Shown here piece after piece: positions 58,001-64,000 of a DNA stretch of 64,000 nt; position 1 is the first letter of the stretch; each line of letters opens with the position of its first letter. Below the pieces are notes generated by a model. It was given only the letters and a program-made list of their open reading frames with translations, had not been told where the DNA came from and made no database searches. Source of the DNA: Phalacrocorax aristotelis (lineage: Eukaryota > Chordata > Aves > Suliformes > Phalacrocoracidae); the NCBI RefSeq assembly GCF_949628215.1, contig NC_134281.1:46334512-46398511 (forward strand), read 5' to 3'. The position numbers and the translations under genes are program-made.

Positions 58001-60100
58001 TTACTTGTGTGTATCCTATAGGTAGAAGAGATGATGTAAGGTTTTCTCTGTTAGTATGAGCAGCCAATTGCACTCCAGGACTATATAAGTGACTGGAAAT
58101 AGATTTGACAGAAGTGCTGCTTTGAACAAGAAAAATTGCTTGAGGATTTAGTTGCTGATAATACAGGATGAAATTCTTACCTTTGATTTCAGAGGTCTGT
58201 CCCAGCTGGCACTGGCCAGCAAGAGATCCTTGTAAGACTGTTTGCAAACTCACCTTTCTTGGGTTTGTATCTGAGAATGCCCAAGTCAATAAAAGGATTC
58301 ATCCTGATCCACTTTCTCAGACTGAAATTCCTGTGTGGACAGATTCAGTATTTATTCTGTTGAGACTATGTAGCACTCAACTTTTGTATTCAAAGCCAAA
58401 AGGTCTTGTTTTTCACAGGATGCAGTCTCCCTTGAGATCTTACATGAACAGGTGTGGTCACTTCTATTGAAAAAACCTTAATTTTGAAAGGCTTAATGGA
58501 TTTTTAGTTAAAATCTTTCTTGTAGATTTTTTAAAATACATATCTGAGGCTCTGTTAATACCTCCTTATTCTTAAATGCTGTTCTGTAAGATAGACCAGG
58601 GTCTTTAAGTTCTGAACAGTTCTGAGGAGTTTGGAGTATTAATCCTATTTTGGGCCCACATCCAGTAATAACTTTTACTGAATAAATAACTTGGTTGAGG
58701 TTCAAACCAGTGACCCAGAATCCTAAAAACTGTATGAAAAAGTACTAGTTGAATGCTAGTTATAGATTTAAATTCTCTAACTTTTCTTAATATGCTATCA
58801 ATTTATCTTAAAATATTTTAGTCAGATATTAAATGCATTACTTCTGTTCATGAACAGACAATAATATGCTCAGGAGAATAACTAATTAAAACTGTCCTGT
58901 TTTAGCTTTTTACAACTTTCTCCTACAACATAGAATTCCTAAAAGTTGTAAAAAGCAATTTAGAGTATATTCTGGGATGGTTATTAATAAAAATGTTCTT
59001 TAGGTTAAATGTGACTGGCTATTGAAAATGGGCTGTATCGAAAGTAAAGATCTACACAGGAAGTCTTTCTTCACTGTGAAAGCTGTAAGCCGGAATGTAT
59101 GAGCTTCACAATTTAAAAAAAAAAAAGATAAAGGTATGTAGCAGGTGTTTTATGCTGAAAAATGCGGTTTTGCATCTGTCCCAAAACAGCTCTGTGAGGG
59201 TGCTTGTCACCACTCCTTTACAACATCCCTCATTTAGCTAAATCAAACATTTAGATCAGACAATCATGAATTTTTGCCTGTTGTCAAACTAAAGAATCAT
59301 GCTCATATGGATCAAGTGTGCTCTCTTCAGTTGTCTTTGCTTCTCCCTCAAAACAGCTGCCACTTGTGCACTGGAGCGTGCGGCAGGCCTTCCGCCTACC
59401 TCTCGTTCTTCACATCACAGACCACATTGTCGGTGTTCAGCTAATAAATTCTTTTTTTAACCTTATACACCCACTGTTCTCATTAATGTGCCCATTGTTT
59501 CTTTATGTCAACCACATCCTTCTGTTTGTCCTGCCACTCCCTCTGCTGTGTACACCTTTGCCTTCTTTCCCCTGCTCGCTTCCTTCCACAAACTCCTTTC
59601 GTTAATCTCTTCTTAACTGTTATCCCTGGAGCTGCGTGACTGATGCGATTACTTTGGCCATTCATATATTATTTTTCAGTATTGCATATCTATTAGTAAT
59701 TTCAATAGGTTTAGCTTTTTTTTACTCTTTAAAATAATTTGAAGTAAATAATTTGTTCACAAACTGATAAATTCGAAAGATAAGCACTGTTGGGTGTTAC
59801 TCCTCTTGTGCAATTAAGTGACCATTGTGTTTTGGGGTGGAGGGCTCCACCCAGGCAAACACTTTCCGGGGAGCAGGCTCTTAGCCTACACGTTGTAATT
59901 TAAAACTCGACTCAATACGAATTATATTTTCCTCCTGTTTTTTCTCAAGAGGAATTAATGACACTTACTCCAGTACCTCCTGATCATGCATGCTCCCCTC
60001 ACAGCAGCTCTTGGGGCTACCCTCCCCTTCAGCTGAGCAGCTGATCAGTTGAGGGCCTGAAGCCCTTCATCCCACCCAGCAGAGCACACGCCCCCAGCCC
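55045..60100. other. intergenic region between EPS15 and the next CpG island
   Basis: AT-rich DNA with scattered AATAAA hexamers that could belong to longer EPS15 3' UTR forms. A perfect 15-bp inverted repeat lies at 58905-58956. I see no exon or recognisable transposon. Confidence 0.6.
58905..58956. repeat. perfect inverted repeat, 15-bp arms, 22-nt spacer
   Basis: GCTTTTTACAACTTT (58905-58919) is exactly complementary to AAAGTTGTAAAAAGC (58942-58956). It lies in the intergenic region. Confidence 0.9.
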
Positions 60101-60950
60101 CGCACTGGTTCCGACTGAAATGTCCGACTGCCGCCGTGTCGGGGCGGGGGGGGGGGGGCAGCCCGGGGGCCGGGCGCTGCCTCAGCCGCTCACCTGCGGG
60201 GGCGGCCCCTCGGCCCGGGCCCGGCCCTGACGGAACATGCGCCGAGGCGCCGCCGCTTCACACCATGCGAGGTGGCTGCGGCAGCCGACCGCCACGGGGA
60301 ACGGCAGCGCCGCCAGACCTCGGCTCCGGCCTCCCTTCCCTCAGCTACTGGAGCCGGGGACGCTCTTCGCGACGCCTCCATGGACTCCCGCGCGGCCAAC
60401 AGCGGCAGCGGCGACGCCCGGTACGGGGCTGAGGCGGGGCGGGGGAGCCGCGGCCCTCGGAGGGGGCGCCGGAGCCGTTACCTCAGGCCGCCGGGGCAGC
60501 GGGGGTCTCTCCCGGTACAGCCCGCGACGGCGGCCTCCGGCGGGGCTCTCCCTCCCCCGGGGCTTTGGGCCGCTCCGTCCCGGGTGGGGAAGGGGGTACC
60601 GCGGCGGCGGAAACCCCCGTCCCGCTGCCAGCCGAAGGTCTGATCGCAGGAGGCGGAGAGGGGTGTGAGGGCGGCTCGTCTCCCGGATAAGCAGCCCGCC
60701 TTGGTCTGAAGCCGGTTAATCGAGTTTGTTACCTGTCTGACCGTGGGGAGTCGGTGCCTCTGCCGCTTCAGGCCGCCTCGCCGCCCTGAGGCGGGCCGGG
60801 ACCCCGGGCCGGTGCTGCCCCGGCGCAGCCCGCGCTGGGACCGAGCGCGCTTCGGTCCGATCCCGCCAGCGCACGGCGCGCAGCGGTGGGCGAACGCCTC
60901 CCGCCGGAGCGCGGCGACTGAAGGGGCAGAAACTGGTTCTTCGCACTTTC
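60100..60950. promoter_or_regulatory. second CpG island, promoter of a neighbouring gene
   Basis: GC- and CpG-dense, bounded on both sides by AT-rich DNA, with a long G run at about 60144-60158 and no TATA box. A CpG island 5-7 kb past the end of EPS15 fits the start of TTC39A, which follows EPS15 on the same strand in human as I recall. No TTC39A protein sequence is visible in the window, so the identity rests on gene order only. Confidence 0.7.
60380..60420 (+). CDS. candidate first coding exon of downstream gene (TTC39A by synteny)
   Basis: An ATG at 60380 opens 13 codons (MDSRAANSGSGDA) before a possible donor CG|GTACGG at 60421. Two earlier ATGs (60237 and 60265) lie in other frames and could be alternative starts or uORFs. 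The short peptide resembles nothing I recognise. This is only one reading of the island; a gene on the minus strand cannot be excluded. Confidence 0.3.
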
Positions 60951-63900
60951 AGGGGCTTTTTTTTTTTCTTTTTCTCGGACAAAAGCCTTAGCTTAAGCTA
61001 ATTACATACCTGTGCTGCAGTCCTCCAGTAGTTAGATGTCAATTAACTTTGGTCTTCAAAGCGGTGTTTAAGAGCCATGTCACGCCTCTGAAGGCCGAGT
61101 CCTTTCCCTTGAGCTCCTGTTTGCACAGCTTGTAACACACCTTGACAGCGAAGCGCTGATGTTAATTACTGTGTAACTCAATGCCTTCTTGCTCGCCGTA
61201 TGAACAAGCTGCAGGTAGATAACTTTCCTTTCTCCTTTCCACGTGTGCACTCCCGCTGCCCCCAAAATACATAAACTTCTGTTGTGTGTGTGTGAAGAGT
61301 TGTTTCTTCAAAAGCTGAATCAGTGTGCAAATAACATTCTTCCCCAGTGTTGACGGCATGTGAGATTTTAAACATGGCTGCGTTAAAGGCCTGTTTGTGG
61401 ATTCCCTATTTGACATGCGACTTTTTGAAATAATCTGCTTTTTAATCTATGCAGGAGTAGAAACTTCTAAGAGTGTAGTTGTTTGAGAGGTCAGCAAACC
61501 ACTTCTCTGCTTAGAAGAGTGGTAGAGGGGTCTGTTCATGGCTCTTCACGAAGACCAGAAAGTGGTGTTTCGCTCTGACTTTGCCTGCATGCTTTCCCTA
61601 TATCTTAAAGTTGAAACCAGCAAACATCAGCCCAAGACTTTAATTTATCTGCAGAAACCATGATGGAAAACATTTCCTGAATTTTAGATTATATAAGCTG
61701 CACAATAGTGCATGTTTTTTGGTGGCACCTATATTAACAGTAGAATTATTACAGAGAGTTGGAGGTAGGTGGTCCAGTGGTACTTAAAGCAGCAAAATCC
61801 TGTAGGACTAAAAAATATGGAGTTTGCTAGCCCTGCTAATGATCCAAAATGACATGCGTGTTAGTATTTGTCATAGCCTTATACAATTTTGTTGTCACAT
61901 TCTCTCTCAGTAACTCTGTAATGGATGAACAGGTTTTGCTTGTTTGTTTGTTTTTTAACTTTCTAGGCTGGGAAGGTGGGCCATATGTTTGCAATAATGA
62001 TTTTAAATTACATCATTAGACAACTTCCAGGTCTTGTGTTTGCATTGACAATAATAGCAGCAAAGGCTGAGAGATTGTAATTGTGACTCCATTGCACTTC
62101 AGAAAGCTTTGAACGTACAGAAGAATGTTTGCAACAATGTTCAGAAGTAGGAAGGAGTTTGCTGAATTTTGCCAGATTGGGCAGGTTGTTCCAAACGTCA
62201 GACTGTTTCTGAAGCTGCTGGAGAAGGTGGTGCTGGGTCCTCACCGCCTTTCTGTAGCTCCATCTACTGGAACCAGCTGTCACGTTCCAGTGTAACATTG
62301 CGCGTGGATATAAAGTACTGCAGGTGTTTTGGTTATTGTGCTACAAAATGTTGAAAACATATATATCAGGATTTTTGCTAATTTTTGGAAAAAATTAGTA
62401 TTTCCTTGTTGTAGTTCACATTTTACTTAAAATGCTCCTTTAAAACCCTGATGAAGCTCCTAGACAATGTTTTTTGCAAGGTTGAGCTTGTGGTTTCTTA
62501 GGTTTCAGATATATTTTGGGAATAGATTGACATTATTAGATCATAGTTGGAGGACATGATGGCCTAGTGGACTGGTTGGAACGCAAAACTAAATGCCAGA
62601 TTTTTTGAGTAGGGATGATGGAAAATGACCTCCTATTTTGCAGATTTTTCAACTTTTGTCTTCACTCTGATAATAAAACTTTCAGTCGTCCTTGTGAAAA
62701 AAACAACTACCAGAAGAGAGCCTGTATGTAAGGATTGTAATTCAGATATGCTTGACTTAATGGCTTATCAAACAGAATGCAATACTGAACTTACATGTAA
62801 TTTTATCTTTCCTTCTCTTTGGCTCTATCTGAAATTGTCATCCTGAGCCGATGAAATCTCACCAGCTCTGCATTGAAGTTTTGAATTTTGACCAATGCAT
62901 GTTTCCTGTCAGAAGGGGAAAAAATGCCAGAAAGATCCCAGACTGCTCTGATTCTGAGATCAAAGTCAGCCTTGCTTTTTTGTCTGGGTTGTTTTTTTTT
63001 TTAATCCTCAGGTAGCTTGCTTAGTTGTTTTTGTACTCTGAAATGGAAAGAGTAATAACTATCTGCTTCTTGAAGCCATTGTGCCTAAAGAATAAATCTT
63101 TTAAATGGCTTTAGAAATAACTGAGTACCAGGAAAACCTGCTGCTAGTACTTTTTTCTGCTCTTGAGTATTGATTGAATAGGCAGGTTCAAGAAAGTTAG
63201 AAAGGTGTATTGAGGTGCTATGCTTGAATTTTTATTTAATGAGAGAGAAAGCGGCATTGTTATTGGTCAAGGTACCATGAAGTATGCTTTGTAGATGACT
63301 TCTGATATATAAAGTCAGTTTGTTGGAAGCTCTCAGGGAAACATAATCTGAAATTTAATGTAAAGCAATGATTAAAGGCAAAGCAACAATCCCCCTTTGT
63401 TAAAGTATTTTGTGTCATTCCTATGTATGTATTTTTAATAAGAACCTAAAGTACTGTTCAGCAATGGAATTGAAACAAAAGCATGATTATTTTTAAGTTG
63501 CAATAAAACATATTACAGAGTAATTGATTTTGAAAATGCTTTGCATAAATTTAATGCAAAAAACCCCAAACCAAATACCAAACCAAGAAACGTTTCAGCT
63601 CAGATTAAGTACTTTGGGAAAATGCCTTTTTGGCCAAAATGTGTATTTCATCCCTTCCACGTTCATCACCACACTGAAGTCTGAAAGCAGTGAAGTGTAA
63701 GTCACCATAAGGAAATACAAACCAGACTTTACAAAACGCTGAAGGAAGATGCATAGGTAACTCTTTTGTGACCTACCAGTCAGTCCTTATTGTTGCTAGG
63801 TAATGGAGAATCCAGCCAAAAGGGAAAGTTGCAGATCATCCCACCCTGAATTCTCGTGGAATATTATTTAAGAAATAATACAGACCTCTACCTTGATCTT

Positions 63901-64000
63901 GTAGTGCTTACAAAAACAAATCTCTCAGATTTTGTCTGGCTTCTTACCATGAGTGTGGCAGACGTGAGCTTCCATTTTGCTTAATGCTTTTTTTGTTAGT
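60951..64000. other. AT-rich DNA after the second CpG island, no exon recognised
   Basis: Likely the first intron of the downstream gene. I looked for tetratricopeptide-like exons with good splice sites and saw none. An A-rich, CCAAA-type tract at about 63558-63592 is low-complexity DNA. Confidence 0.5.

Noticed and set aside
60237-60668. 143-codon frame in the second CpG island as a full gene
   Set aside because: Its composition is what GC-rich DNA yields by chance and no homology is recognised. It is kept only as one possible start in a finding.
1-64000. CRISPR array, tRNA, rRNA, bacterial operon or phage module
   Set aside because: No regularly spaced direct repeats, no cloverleaf or rRNA signature, and the gene is a spliced vertebrate gene.

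Overview
This is a vertebrate, almost certainly avian, nuclear genomic window dominated by one complete split gene. Splice-by-splice reading gives EPS15 (epidermal growth factor receptor pathway substrate 15), an endocytic scaffold of clathrin-coated pits, on the + strand. I place 25 coding exons between the ATG at 2830 and the stop at 53235-53237. Every intron is GT-AG and all phases join, giving a 918-residue protein. It has three N-terminal EH domains, a central coiled coil, a DPF-repeat tail that binds AP-2, a proline-rich SH3 ligand and two C-terminal ubiquitin-interacting motifs. The bird assignment rests on a CR1-like retroposon 3' end (about 29410-29835), a solo LTR of a type I recall as common in neoavian birds (12702-13304), and a gene span of about 50 kb, much shorter than the human locus as I remember it.

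Layout: 1-2090 is unannotated upstream DNA. About 2090-3560 is a CpG island with the TATA-less promoter region, exon 1 and the start of intron 1. 2857-53090 is the intron/exon body, with long introns 1, 2, 11, 12 and 13. 53238 to about 55045 is the 3' UTR with several poly(A) signals. About 55045-60100 is intergenic. About 60100-60950 is a second CpG island, probably the promoter and first exon of the next gene on the same strand. TTC39A is the expected neighbour from human gene order, but nothing in the sequence proves this. 60950-64000 looks like intron or intergenic DNA.

The most interesting observations concern alternative forms of EPS15. There is an in-frame 51-nt candidate cassette exon at 51714-51764 that encodes an NPF tripeptide, the ligand of EPS15's own EH domains, just before the regulatory tyrosine and the UIMs. 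Exon 17 starts with an AG|GTAAGG recursive-splice-like junction. A stop codon lies three codons past the exon 23 donor and could give a short isoform without UIMs. An out-of-frame uORF overlaps the start codon. Several perfect inverted repeats are also present, one in the 3' UTR. No bacterial-type system, CRISPR array, tRNA or rRNA is seen. Exon boundaries come from splice consensus plus remembered protein family sequence, not from transcript data.
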